Shown here: piece by piece, positions 56,248-64,000 of the stretch | Layout: each line of letters begins with the position of its first letter | Numbering within the stretch: the first letter of the stretch is position 1 | Assembly: GCA_030674875.1 (NCBI GenBank) | Contig: JASXSU010000001.1 | Span: 1,130,001-1,194,000, forward strand | Source of the DNA: Candidatus Endonucleibacter sp. (ex Gigantidas childressi) | GTDB taxonomy: Bacteria; Pseudomonadota; Gammaproteobacteria; Pseudomonadales; Endozoicomonadaceae | DNA: 64,000 bases | Reading direction: 5' to 3' | Notes under the pieces: model-generated | Databases searched by the model: none | The model's input: only the letters and a program-made list of their open reading frames with translations | What the model was told of the DNA's origin: nothing | Made by a program: the position numbers and the translations under genes

Positions 56248-58026
56248 ATGTGTGGTATCGCTGGATTTGTCTCTAAAGATAAGGAGTATGACAAAGATGA
56301 GTATATAAAGAATGTAATAGATAGCATAAAACATAGGGGGCCGGATGAGTGTGGTATATTTCTAGAAGAAAATATATGTTTACTAAGCACTAGGCTTAGT
56401 ATTATTGATGTAGCTCATGGACAGCAACCTTTTATATCTGATGATGAGAATATAGTAGTAGTTCAAAATGGTGAAATATATAATTTCATTGAAATACAAG
56501 AAGAGCTGAAGGGAAAAGGCGTAAGGTTTAATACACGCAGTGACACGGAAGTTATTTTAAGGTCTTATGAGTATTATGGAACAACTTGTTTCGAAAGATT
56601 TAATGGTATGTTTGCAATAGCAATTTATGACAAAAACAAAAGTAAGTTAATACTTGGTCGTGATCGACTAGGAGTTAAACCGTTATACATTTACCAAAAA
56701 GAGGGTGATATTCACTTCTCTTCCGAGATAAAAAGTTTTTTAATGTATGAATGGTTTGATGAAGGAATAGATAATCAGTCTATTCACAATTTTTTAAAGC
56801 TCAATTATATCCCTATACCAAATACTATCTACAAGTTTGTCAAACATGTTGAACCGGCTTCGTTTTATGAGATAGATATAGAGACTCTTAAGATAAAAAG
56901 GATAAAATATTGGAGTATTCTAAATATTGAAGAAAAACAAGATATAAATGAAAATGACGTTCTGCAACAAATTGATTACCTCTTGACTGATGCTATAAGA
57001 ATAAGGCTTAGGAGTGATGTAGGGATCGGGGCATTTTTGAGTGGAGGTCTTGATTCTAGCCTGGTATGTGCTATGACAAAAAAGAATTTTGATGTCTCTC
57101 TTGATACGTACTCTATAGGGTTTGCAGAGAAAAGGTTTGATGAATCAATATGGGCAAAACAGGTGGCACGTTTTTGTGGTTTAAGTAATACTGTACATGT
57201 ATTAGAAAGTGATATTATCTACTTATGGAATATAACAACTTGGCACAATGATCAACCACATGGTGATGTTTCATTTATTCCTACCTATATATTATCAAAA
57301 TTTGCAGCAAAAAACCATAAGCTTGTTTTTACTGGTGATGGTGGAGATGAAGCATTTGGTGGATACATGAAATATTTTTCTGTATTGGATAATAGCTTGA
57401 ATGACTATTTTGATGATATATCCTTGATAAAAGATGATGAGATTTTTGACGCACTCTATCAAAATACATTTAAAATGAATGTTGATTATAGTGAGCCATT
57501 GAATATCTTTAATAATACTATTAATGAAGTGTCTAGTAAAGACAATGTAAATAAGATTTTGCATTTTGATACAAGACATTTATTGCCTGGAAACAACCTG
57601 GTGAAACCAGATAAAATGGCCATGGCAAATTCTTTAGAGGCGAGAAGTCCTTTGCTTGATTATAGGTTGTTTGAATTGATGCAAAGTTTGCCAGGAAGAT
57701 TTAAATTAAGTGATAATGAAACTAAGTATATTTTAAAAAAGTTTGCTTTAAAATATTTACCATATAATATAGTTTATAGAGAAAAACAGATGTTTACTGT
57801 TCCTGTAGGTGAGTGGTTCAGAACCAAATTAAAAAACTATATTATAGATATAATAAATAGTGACAGTTTAAAAAATAGAAATATTTTCGATCATGATTAC
57901 TTGTGCAAAATGCTAAATGAACATCTTGAAAATAAAAAGGATTATACTAGGGAGCTTAGAGCAATAGTGAGTCTTGAATTGTGGTTTAGGAGTTTTTACG
58001 ATAAAAATAAAGTGTTTTATTCATAA
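56248..58026 (+). CDS. asnB: Asparagine synthase (glutamine-hydrolysing) family
   Basis: 592 residues. N-terminal nucleophile Cys2 in MCGIAGF with the class II glutaminase domain (HRGPDE, VVQNGEIYNF), then the synthase ATP loop AFLSGGLDSSLVCAM and FTGDGGDEAFGGY. Within capsule and O-antigen loci such proteins commonly amidate a uronic acid or similar carboxyl rather than aspartate. One base after the sugar transferase. Last island gene; no terminator seen before the IS element. Confidence 0.88.
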   Translation: MCGIAGFVSKDKEYDKDEYIKNVIDSIKHRGPDECGIFLEENICLLSTRLSIIDVAHGQQPFISDDENIVVVQNGEIYNFIEIQEELKGKGVRFNTRSDTEVILRSYEYYGTTCFERFNGMFAIAIYDKNKSKLILGRDRLGVKPLYIYQKEGDIHFSSEIKSFLMYEWFDEGIDNQSIHNFLKLNYIPIPNTIYKFVKHVEPASFYEIDIETLKIKRIKYWSILNIEEKQDINENDVLQQIDYLLTDAIRIRLRSDVGIGAFLSGGLDSSLVCAMTKKNFDVSLDTYSIGFAEKRFDESIWAKQVARFCGLSNTVHVLESDIIYLWNITTWHNDQPHGDVSFIPTYILSKFAAKNHKLVFTGDGGDEAFGGYMKYFSVLDNSLNDYFDDISLIKDDEIFDALYQNTFKMNVDYSEPLNIFNNTINEVSSKDNVNKILHFDTRHLLPGNNLVKPDKMAMANSLEARSPLLDYRLFELMQSLPGRFKLSDNETKYILKKFALKYLPYNIVYREKQMFTVPVGEWFRTKLKNYIIDIINSDSLKNRNIFDHDYLCKMLNEHLENKKDYTRELRAIVSLELWFRSFYDKNKVFYS

Positions 58027-58123
58027 TTTGCGGTGTCTTTTAAGGTGATTATCGTTTTTCTTATGAGGTTTTGTTTTTCCATTCATTATCCTCAAAATTA
58101 TATTTTTCAGGATTGAAGTGGGC

Positions 58124-59008
58124 GTCACGCTGGATTAATACAATAAGTGCAATTGACTGAAATTTTATAGGTGAGCCAGCTGCCGGTATATTTGTAGCTA
58201 TCACCCTAAAAATGGAAGCCAAGAGTGAGTACTCAAACTAGGCAATACAAGCAGCTGACTCAAGGGCAACGGTATCAGATTGAGGCTCTTCTTAGAACAG
58301 ACTACATGCAGAAAGAAATCGCAGTGTCAGTAGGTATCAGTGAGAGTGCTTTATCACGAGAGTTGAGTCGTAATGCCAGTGATGATGGCTACGGTGCTGA
58401 AAGCGCCCACGCACTAGCCAGTCAGCGTAGAGTAACAGCTACAAAGTTCAGCAAAACAGATGAACGACACATGCCCATAATAAAGAAAGGACTAATGCTT
58501 GATTTCCGATCGGCCCGCAGTTGTTGATCTGCGGTCTCGGCAAGGCGATTGGGAGGGCGATACGATTTATGAACAGAACGCCCATCTGGTGACCCTTGTA
58601 GACCGCAAGAGTCGGTTAACTTTAATAGGGAAAGTTGATACAAAACACGCCGAAGTTGTTGCTGAAAGTATGATCAAGCTTCTGAAGCAGGTGTCATCGG
58701 TCTGCACAATCACCCTAGATAATGGTGGTGAGTTTGCAGCCCATGAAAAGGTAGCAAAAGCAATGAATGCAGATATCTACTTCGCCAAGCCTTATGCTAG
58801 TTATAAGCGGGGAACTAACGAAAATACCAATGGCATCATTCGGATAACATGGCCTAAAAAAATGGCGTTTAGTCATCAGACAGAAGACGATGTGAGGACA
58901 ATGGAAATGTTGATCAATACCATGCCTAGGAAGGTTTTAGGAGGGTCGACACCACTCGAAGTCTACACAGGACAGCCGATTGCACTTATTGCTTGAATCC
59001 AGCGTGAC
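58124..59008 (+). mobile_element. IS30-type-2 element, internally deleted
   Basis: 885 bp with inverted ends GTCACGCTGGATTAATACAA at 58124 and the complementary form TTGAATCCAGCGTGAC ending at 59008. The inner parts of the repeats also match (ATAAGTGCAAT and its complement). It borders the sugar island on the right. A right-end fragment of the same type is at 12245-12293. Confidence 0.85.
58225..58996 (+). pseudogene. IS30-type-2 transposase, deleted and frameshifted
   Basis: The first frame (58225-58527) has the helix-turn-helix part QLTQGQRYQIEALLRTDYMQ and SVGISESALSRELSRNA. The second frame (58499-58996) has the full catalytic core: GDWEGDTI (Asp), TLDNGGEFA (Asp) and NENTNGIIR (Glu). 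About 80 residues between DNA-binding and catalytic parts (the W-SPEQISG and tyrosine region of relatives) are missing. Confidence 0.82.
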
Positions 59009-59160
59009 TCCAGATCCTCTGGATACAGTGCTGAATAGAGTTGCTGAGTATTGCAGATGATACGCGAATGAGTTTCGGCAAGAGTAAGTACGAACGCATC
59101 ACCTAAAGACTTCCAGTAGATTTAATCTTAGGGTAAGGTTACAGCAGTACTTTAGCGGTC

Positions 59161-59413
59161 TATATCCGCCGCGGTTGAAGTTTCTGCTTTGTTGTCAGGG
59201 TTTGCTCGCCACAGTCGCTTAGTGCCATTAGGTTTTGTGGCTTAGCGCACTTGCCTCCGAGTATCTGCTTCAAATCCTTTGAGTAGATGCTCGTTGCTAT
59301 TGAAGGTGGGTGTAGGTAACAAACTAGCTGATCCTCATGGGCTACGAGTAATAGGCGGCTGGGGTGAATGAGAGCCGTTAGCAACCGAGCACCCTCAAGG
59401 GGTGCAAGTATGC
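59161..59413. repeat. Diverged family A copy followed by a family B copy
   Basis: 59161-59286 resembles family A (TATATCCGCCGCGGTTGAAG ... TTCAAATCCTTTGAGTAGA). 59288-59413 is family B (GTTGCTATTGAAGGTGGGTG ... CACCCTCAAGGGGTGCAAG). The two abut, as at 2673-2873. No gene lies in this 490-base gap. Confidence 0.55.
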
Positions 59414-59497
59414 ACTTTACAATTAAAAGTCTAGGAAGCGAAGCTTTGTAGTCAGACTTTAACTTCTATTTAGCTACCATGAAGGAAGACGAAAAAG

Positions 59498-60046
59498 ATG
59501 AACAATCCCATTACTGCGCTACTCATATTTGTATTGTTGAGCGGTTGCTCTGCACAAGGGATCTCTCCAGAAGATAAGAGAGGGTCAATAAGCGCGATGC
59601 ATAATGAGGTCCTTTCAGAAATTTATGCAAAATCATCAAAAGCAAAATCTGACGTATCTTCTAGTGCTGGTTACGCAGTGTTTAGCAATGCACAAATCAA
59701 TTTGCTTTTTGTTTCTGCTGGTACAGGTTTTGGCGTTGCCAAGTCTAACGGAGTAAGCACCTACATGAAAATGGGTGAAGCTGGAGTGGGTCTTGGGTTG
59801 GGAGTAAAAGATTTTCGAGCGCTGTTCGTATTTCATACGGAAATGGCTTACAGGAACTTTGTCGATAAAGGTTGGGTATTTGGTGCAGAAGCGGATGCCG
59901 CAGCAAAAACGTCCGACAAAGGCGGAGAGGCTGGGGGTGGGGTAACCATTGGCGATATTACTGTATACCAAATGACCGATGTTGGACTTGCTTTGCAGGC
60001 AACAATTAAAGGCACAAAATACTGGAAAGACAGTGAACTAAATTAA
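59498..60046 (+). CDS. SYLF/YSC84-domain lipoprotein
   Basis: 182 residues. Signal peptide with lipobox LLSGC (Cys at residue 17). The SYLF/Ysc84 domain follows: SSAGYAVFSNAQINLLFVSA, GFGVAKSNG, YMKMGEAGVGLGLGVKDFRA and a Gly-rich end GGEAGGGVTIGDITVYQM. The domain binds lipids in eukaryotic members; the bacterial lipoproteins are of unknown role in the envelope. AAGGA lies 12 bases before the ATG. A likely intrinsic terminator follows at 60138. Confidence 0.82.
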   Translation: MNNPITALLIFVLLSGCSAQGISPEDKRGSISAMHNEVLSEIYAKSSKAKSDVSSSAGYAVFSNAQINLLFVSAGTGFGVAKSNGVSTYMKMGEAGVGLGLGVKDFRALFVFHTEMAYRNFVDKGWVFGAEADAAAKTSDKGGEAGGGVTIGDITVYQMTDVGLALQATIKGTKYWKDSELN

Positions 60047-60137
60047 AACCATGAAATAAGGTGGATCGGAATGTGTGTTAAAAAGAGCATGTAAATAATT
60101 ATGTGTAACTGCTAGGTTGAAGCGTAATTGGCTAAGT

Positions 60138-60179
60138 GGCCTTCAGATTCGATGAGATGTCGGTTTAAGGCCGTTTTTT
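60138..60179 (+). terminator. Probable intrinsic terminator
   Basis: GGCCTT (60138-60143) pairs with AAGGCC (60167-60172), followed by G and six T. It lies about 90 bases after the SYLF gene. Confidence 0.5.
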
Positions 60180-60231
60180 AAGCTCTGATCGACATGGTCA
60201 ATTTCTTTGGCGTAGTCTTTATTGCAAAGCA

Positions 60232-60574
60232 TGACCATTATCTTTGGAGGTATGCGGTTGCTGGCTGTTCCCACGTACCTTTAATCATTTACCACTCGTA
60301 TGGTTATGGGGTTTTGTGCTTCCTCATACCTTCAATGGTAGCTGGTATTGGTATATACTCAAATACGCGTATCTTTTTTATATGAAGTGAATAAGTATTA
60401 AGAATTTTTGGCAGATAGGAAGGGTCGCGCGGATATGATTGGCAAGTTTGCAATAGGCAGTAATACCAGTCGCGTTGGAAATTGTTACTTTGTAGTTAGA
60501 GCTCGTTCAACACGTACTCCTAGCTACTGTGATCGCGCGCTTGCCGCTTAGCAACTCAACACCCTTTGGGTATA
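60232..60574. repeat. Family B copy and diverged family A copy upstream of pckA
   Basis: 60232-60356 has the B right end ACCTTCAATGGTAGC and GGTATTGGTATA. 60461-60574 has A ends AATACCAGTCGCGTTGGAAA and CACCCTTTGGGTATA. A 63-codon frame through the first is not considered a gene. Confidence 0.55.
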
Positions 60575-60689
60575 GTTTCAAAGGTAAGGATATTATAAAA
60601 ATTTTCACTCGCTTCTGGTTACGTTTACACTGACCATGTTTTTACGTGGTATTTAGAATAATACTCATCTGACTAGGGTGTTTCTTGTT

Positions 60690-62318
60690 ATGAGCCAAGA
60701 AGATATACAGTTTAAAAAACATGCGTTAGCCCTTGGTAAAGTTGGCATTCAGAATGTTCAGGAGGTTGTGTATAATCCTTCGTACGAACAATTATTTGCG
60801 GCAGAGACGCAGCTAGAGCTGGAAGGTTTTGAGCGAGGTGTTGTCACGAATCTAGGAGCTGTTGCTGTTGATACTGGAGTATTTACTGGGCGCTCGCCGA
60901 AAGATAAATATATTGTTCGGGATAAACTTACAGAAAATACCGTTTGGTGGTCCGATCAGGGGGAGAATGATAACAAGCCTATTAATAATGAGGTCTGGAG
61001 TCACTTGCATCAGCTTGTGACCAAGCAATTATCTGGTAAGAGAGTGTTTGTTTTTGATGGTTATTGCGGTGCTAGCTTAGATACTCGCTTGAAAGTGCGT
61101 TTTATTACCGAGGTGGCTTGGCAGGCTCATTTTGTGAAGAATATGTTTATTCGTCCGACTCCAGATGAGTTGATTATGTTTGAGCCTGATTTTGTGGTTA
61201 TGAATGGTGCAAAGTGTACTAATCCAGACTGGCGTGATCAGAAATTGAACTCGGAAAATTTTGTAGCTTTCAACTTTTCAAAAAGGATTCAGCTGATAGG
61301 AGGTACTTGGTACGGCGGTGAAATGAAGAAAGGGCTGTTTTCTATGATGAACTACTTGCTGCCTTTAAGGGGAATGGCGTCTATGCACTGTTCCGCTAAC
61401 GTAGGCAGAAAAGGAGATGTTGCTATTTTTTTTGGTTTGTCTGGTACGGGAAAAACAACATTGTCTGCAGATCACAATCGGGCACTGATTGGTGACGATG
61501 AGCATGGTTGGGATGATAATGGAGTCTTTAATTTTGAAGGTGGATGTTACGCGAAGACGGTTAGGCTAGATAAAAACACTGAACCAGAAATATATAAGGC
61601 TATACGGCGAGATGCTTTATTGGAGAACGTCGTTGTAGATGATAATGGTGAAATTGATTTTGATGATGCCTCGAAAACAGAGAATGCCAGGGTTTCTTAT
61701 CCTATTTATCATATTGAAAATATTGTAAAGCCAGTTTCCAGAGCTGGCCATGCAAAAAAAGTTATTTTTCTTACTGCTGATGCTTTTGGTGTTTTACCTC
61801 CTGTTGCCAAACTGTCGCCAGAACAAACGCAATATCACTTTTTATCAGGCTTTACTGCGAAGCTGGCGGGGACTGAGCGTGGCATAACCGAGCCTACACC
61901 AGCTTTTTCTGCTTGCTTTGGTGCAGCTTTTTTAAGCTTGCATCCTACTCGATATGGCCATGAATTAGTTAAAAAAATGGAGGCCAATGGTGCTAAGGCT
62001 TATTTGGTTAATACCGGCTGGAATGGCACTGGGCAGCGTATCTCCATTCATGCAACGCGTGCTGTTATTGACGCTATCTTGGATGGATCTATTGACGATG
62101 TTGAAACATCTGTTTTGCCGTATTTTGGCCTGCATATTCCAAAGAGTGTAAATGGCGTTGATAGTTCGATTTTGGATGCTAGGGATACTTATCAGGATAA
62201 AAGCGAATGGGATCGCAAAGCTAGGGAGCTGTCCGCGCTTTTTATTGACAATTTTGTGAAGTTTACTGACACGCCAGAAGGGTTGGCATTGGTGAGTGCA
62301 GGCCCTAAACTTGTTTGA
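60690..62318 (+). CDS. pckA: Phosphoenolpyruvate carboxykinase (ATP)
   Basis: 542 residues from ATG 60690 (an in-frame GTG lies at 60678). Decarboxylates oxaloacetate to PEP with ATP, the entry step of gluconeogenesis. Key motifs: [13 protein letters not shown], the kinase P-loop [11 protein letters not shown], metal-binding [18 protein letters not shown] and RVSYP, and [12 protein letters not shown]. Full family length. It stands alone, followed by a hairpin and a family B repeat before tex. Confidence 0.95.
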   Translation: MSQEDIQFKKHALALGKVGIQNVQEVVYNPSYEQLFAAETQLELEGFERGVVTNLGAVAVDTGVFTGRSPKDKYIVRDKLTENTVWWSDQGENDNKPINNEVWSHLHQLVTKQLSGKRVFVFDGYCGASLDTRLKVRFITEVAWQAHFVKNMFIRPTPDELIMFEPDFVVMNGAKCTNPDWRDQKLNSENFVAFNFSKRIQLIGGTWYGGEMKKGLFSMMNYLLPLRGMASMHCSANVGRKGDVAIFFGLSGTGKTTLSADHNRALIGDDEHGWDDNGVFNFEGGCYAKTVRLDKNTEPEIYKAIRRDALLENVVVDDNGEIDFDDASKTENARVSYPIYHIENIVKPVSRAGHAKKVIFLTADAFGVLPPVAKLSPEQTQYHFLSGFTAKLAGTERGITEPTPAFSACFGAAFLSLHPTRYGHELVKKMEANGAKAYLVNTGWNGTGQRISIHATRAVIDAILDGSIDDVETSVLPYFGLHIPKSVNGVDSSILDARDTYQDKSEWDRKARELSALFIDNFVKFTDTPEGLALVSAGPKLV

Positions 62319-62379
62319 TCATTGTTTGCGATTACAGCATTATGTTACTGGGATTGGGTGCTAAAAGTTATTGGAAAGG

Positions 62380-62399
62380 CAAGGAAGTCTTTTTCCTTG
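62380..62399 (+). terminator. Hairpin after pckA
   Basis: CAAGGAA and TTCCTTG form a perfect 7-bp stem with a six-base loop, 60 bases after the stop. No T run follows, so a terminator role is uncertain. Confidence 0.35.
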
Positions 62400-62476
62400 G
62401 GTGCGAGGGAAGAGCTGTACTGAGTTAAATACAGTTGTACGATAGAGGTGGGTTTTTCTGATTAAGTTTGTAGAGA

Positions 62477-62587
62477 ATTCCCGTTCCCATTGAAGGTGTG
62501 AGAGGTGGCAAGCTAGCTAGTCCCATGAGCTTGAGAGTAGTAGGAGGGTTAGAAATCCCCATACCTTCAATTGGCATTGGTGTAGCG
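62477..62587. repeat. Family B repeat upstream of tex
   Basis: Left end TTCCCGTTCCCATTGAAGGTG and right end ATACCTTCAATTGGCATTGG are an inverted pair. It ends about 30 bases before the tex start. Confidence 0.6.
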
Positions 62588-62617
62588 TTCACTTCTCAGC
62601 GAGTATGAGTAAGTTTT

Positions 62618-64000
62618 ATGAATATCATCTCTCAGCGTATTGCCGAAGAGTTGGGTGTCAATGAGCCCCAAGTGATCTGCGCAGTTAATCTGCTGGATGA
62701 TGGCTCTACGGTGCCTTTTATTGCACGATATAGAAAAGAAGCAACGGGAGGATTAGATGATACTCAGTTGCGAACGCTTGAAGAGCGGTTACGTTATTTA
62801 AGGGAGCTGGAAGAGCGACGTCAGGTTATTATCAAAAGCATTACTGAGCAAGAGAGGATGACACCTGAACTGGAAAGAGATATTCAGGTTGCGGATACTA
62901 AAACTCGCTTGGAAGATCTTTACTTGCCTTATAAGCCCAAGCGGCGCACTAAAGCCAAAATTGCCAGAGAGGCTGGGCTGGAGCCCTTGGCTGATGCGTT
63001 ATTTGATAATCCTACACTGTCTCCGGAGGAGGAGGGGGTGGGTTATATTAATGAAGATCTAGGAATCGTAGATGTCAAAGCCGCTCTAGAAGGTGCGCGT
63101 TATATTTTGATGGAGCGCTTTAGTGAAAGTGCGGAAGTTTTGGGGAGATTACGTGAGTTCCTGTGGGATGAGGGCTTGCTGAAAAGCGTTGCTATTGAGG
63201 GTAAAGAAGAAGAGGGGGCCAAGTTCCGAGATTACTTTGAGTATGATGAGTCGATTAAAATTGTACCTTCTCATCGTGCATTAGCAATTTTCCGTGGTCG
63301 CAATGAAGGTTTCTTGCAGGCAAGCATTCACCTTAAAGGAGAGCCAGAAGACAGAAGTGAAGCCCACCCCTGTGAAAAGATGGTTGCGGATTTTTGGGGT
63401 ATTTCAGATCAAGGGCGTGCTGCAGATGCTTGGTTAAAAGAAGTGGTACGCTGGACTTGGAGGGTTAAACTGCTAAGTCAGATGGAAACAGAGTTAATGA
63501 CTCGATTGCGGGAGAGGTCTGAAGGCGAAGCCATTACTGTGTTTTCAAAAAACTTGGGAGACTTGCTACTTGCTGCCCCAGCGGGGTTGCGCCCAACAAT
63601 TGGCTTGGATCCTGGGTTGCGTACCGGTGTTAAATTGGCTGTTGTGGATGGTACTGGAAAGCTAGTTGAGCATGCGACTATTTTTCCTCATGCTCCTCGG
63701 AAAAAATGGAAGGAGGCTGTGGGAGTACTGGCAACTCTATGCCTGACTCACAAAGTTGAGCTTATAAGTATTGGTAATGGAACGGGATCAAGGGAAACAG
63801 ATAGGCTGGCGGCGGAGCTCATGAAAAGTTATCCTAAGCTTGGTCTAACGCGCATTGTTGTTAGTGAGGCGGGCGCGTCTGTATATTCTGCTTCTGAACT
63901 GGCTGCCCGTGAATTCCCTGACTTGGATGTTGTTTTCCGTGGTGCTGTTTCTATTGCACGCAGATTGCAAGATCCGCTTGCCGAGCTAGTAAAAATAGAA
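62618..64000 (+). CDS. tex: Tex transcription accessory protein, 5' part
   Basis: 461 codons from ATG 62618, open to the window end; full Tex proteins are about 770 residues. The Tex N-terminal region is clear: VPFIARYRKEATGGLDD, LEDLYLPYKPKRRTKA, and the YqgF-like nuclease fold TIGLDPGLRTGVKLAVVD. The visible end reads VYSASELAAREFPDL and IARRLQDPLAELVKIE. Helix-hairpin-helix and S1 domains would follow outside. Tex binds nucleic acid and affects transcription and, in pathogens, toxin expression. No stop or frameshift is seen. Confidence 0.93.
   Translation, partial: MNIISQRIAEELGVNEPQVICAVNLLDDGSTVPFIARYRKEATGGLDDTQLRTLEERLRYLRELEERRQVIIKSITEQERMTPELERDIQVADTKTRLEDLYLPYKPKRRTKAKIAREAGLEPLADALFDNPTLSPEEEGVGYINEDLGIVDVKAALEGARYILMERFSESAEVLGRLREFLWDEGLLKSVAIEGKEEEGAKFRDYFEYDESIKIVPSHRALAIFRGRNEGFLQASIHLKGEPEDRSEAHPCEKMVADFWGISDQGRAADAWLKEVVRWTWRVKLLSQMETELMTRLRERSEGEAITVFSKNLGDLLLAAPAGLRPTIGLDPGLRTGVKLAVVDGTGKLVEHATIFPHAPRKKWKEAVGVLATLCLTHKVELISIGNGTGSRETDRLAAELMKSYPKLGLTRIVVSEAGASVYSASELAAREFPDLDVVFRGAVSIARRLQDPLAELVKIE

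Noticed and set aside
60194-60385. 63-codon plus-strand frame after the SYLF gene
   Set aside because: It runs through a family B repeat and has no ribosome site or family features.

Overview
The window looks like chromosomal DNA of a marine, probably animal-associated gammaproteobacterium. PotG/PotH/PotI, AmpD/NadC, Alr, FliO, PckA and Tex all resemble gammaproteobacterial proteins. The long ankyrin-repeat secretory protein, the many decayed insertion sequences and the dense intergenic repeats suggest a host-associated genome in flux, of the Oceanospirillales/Endozoicomonas type. That placement is inference; no rRNA or tRNA gene is visible.

Layout. 1-6.4 kb: a putrescine ABC transporter split in two (potG on the minus strand, potHI on the plus strand), a PilZ protein between them, and alanine racemase. 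6.5-14.7 kb: IS30/IS3 relics around a phytase-like esterase, an unknown protein, an orphan fliO, an AmpD-like amidase, a possible CsrA-sponge small RNA and nadC. 15-29 kb: a TolC-type porin, the relic of a type I restriction-modification locus, a 1276-residue ankyrin protein, a TrhA/hemolysin III gene between two IS30 relics, cytochrome b561, a GIY-YIG protein, a META-domain lipoprotein, and a nested wreck of IS30, IS5 and MITE-like repeats.

29.2-58.0 kb: a very AT-rich surface-polysaccharide island, all on the plus strand. Its first half encodes a legionaminic-acid-type nonulosonate pathway (dehydratase, NeuB, NeuC, CBS-nucleotidyltransferase, oxidoreductases, CMP-transferase) plus an acetamidino module (HisF-like, HisH-like and N-acetyl-sugar amidotransferase). 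Its second half encodes dTDP-sugar synthesis (RmlA, RmlB and a WecE-type aminotransferase), glycosyltransferases, methyl- and acyltransferases, a WbqC protein, membrane proteins, a flippase, an HpcH/HpaI-like aldolase, the initiating sugar-phosphate transferase and an AsnB-type amidotransferase. The island appears horizontally acquired and is decaying: an IS3 relic splits the first operon, rmlA and one glycosyltransferase carry frameshifts, an MNT/HEPN toxin-antitoxin relic sits between rmlA and rmlB, and a methyltransferase is a pseudogene.

58.1-64 kb: an internally deleted IS30-type element, a SYLF-domain lipoprotein, pckA and the 5' part of tex, which runs off the window.

Two short repeat families pervade the intergenic DNA. 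Family A is a 128-bp element with ends TATACCC...GGGTATA. Family B has ends resembling CCGTTACCATTGAAGGTG. Family A elements have inserted into IS30 and IS5 transposase genes, and three IS30 copies share the same repeat-derived junction.
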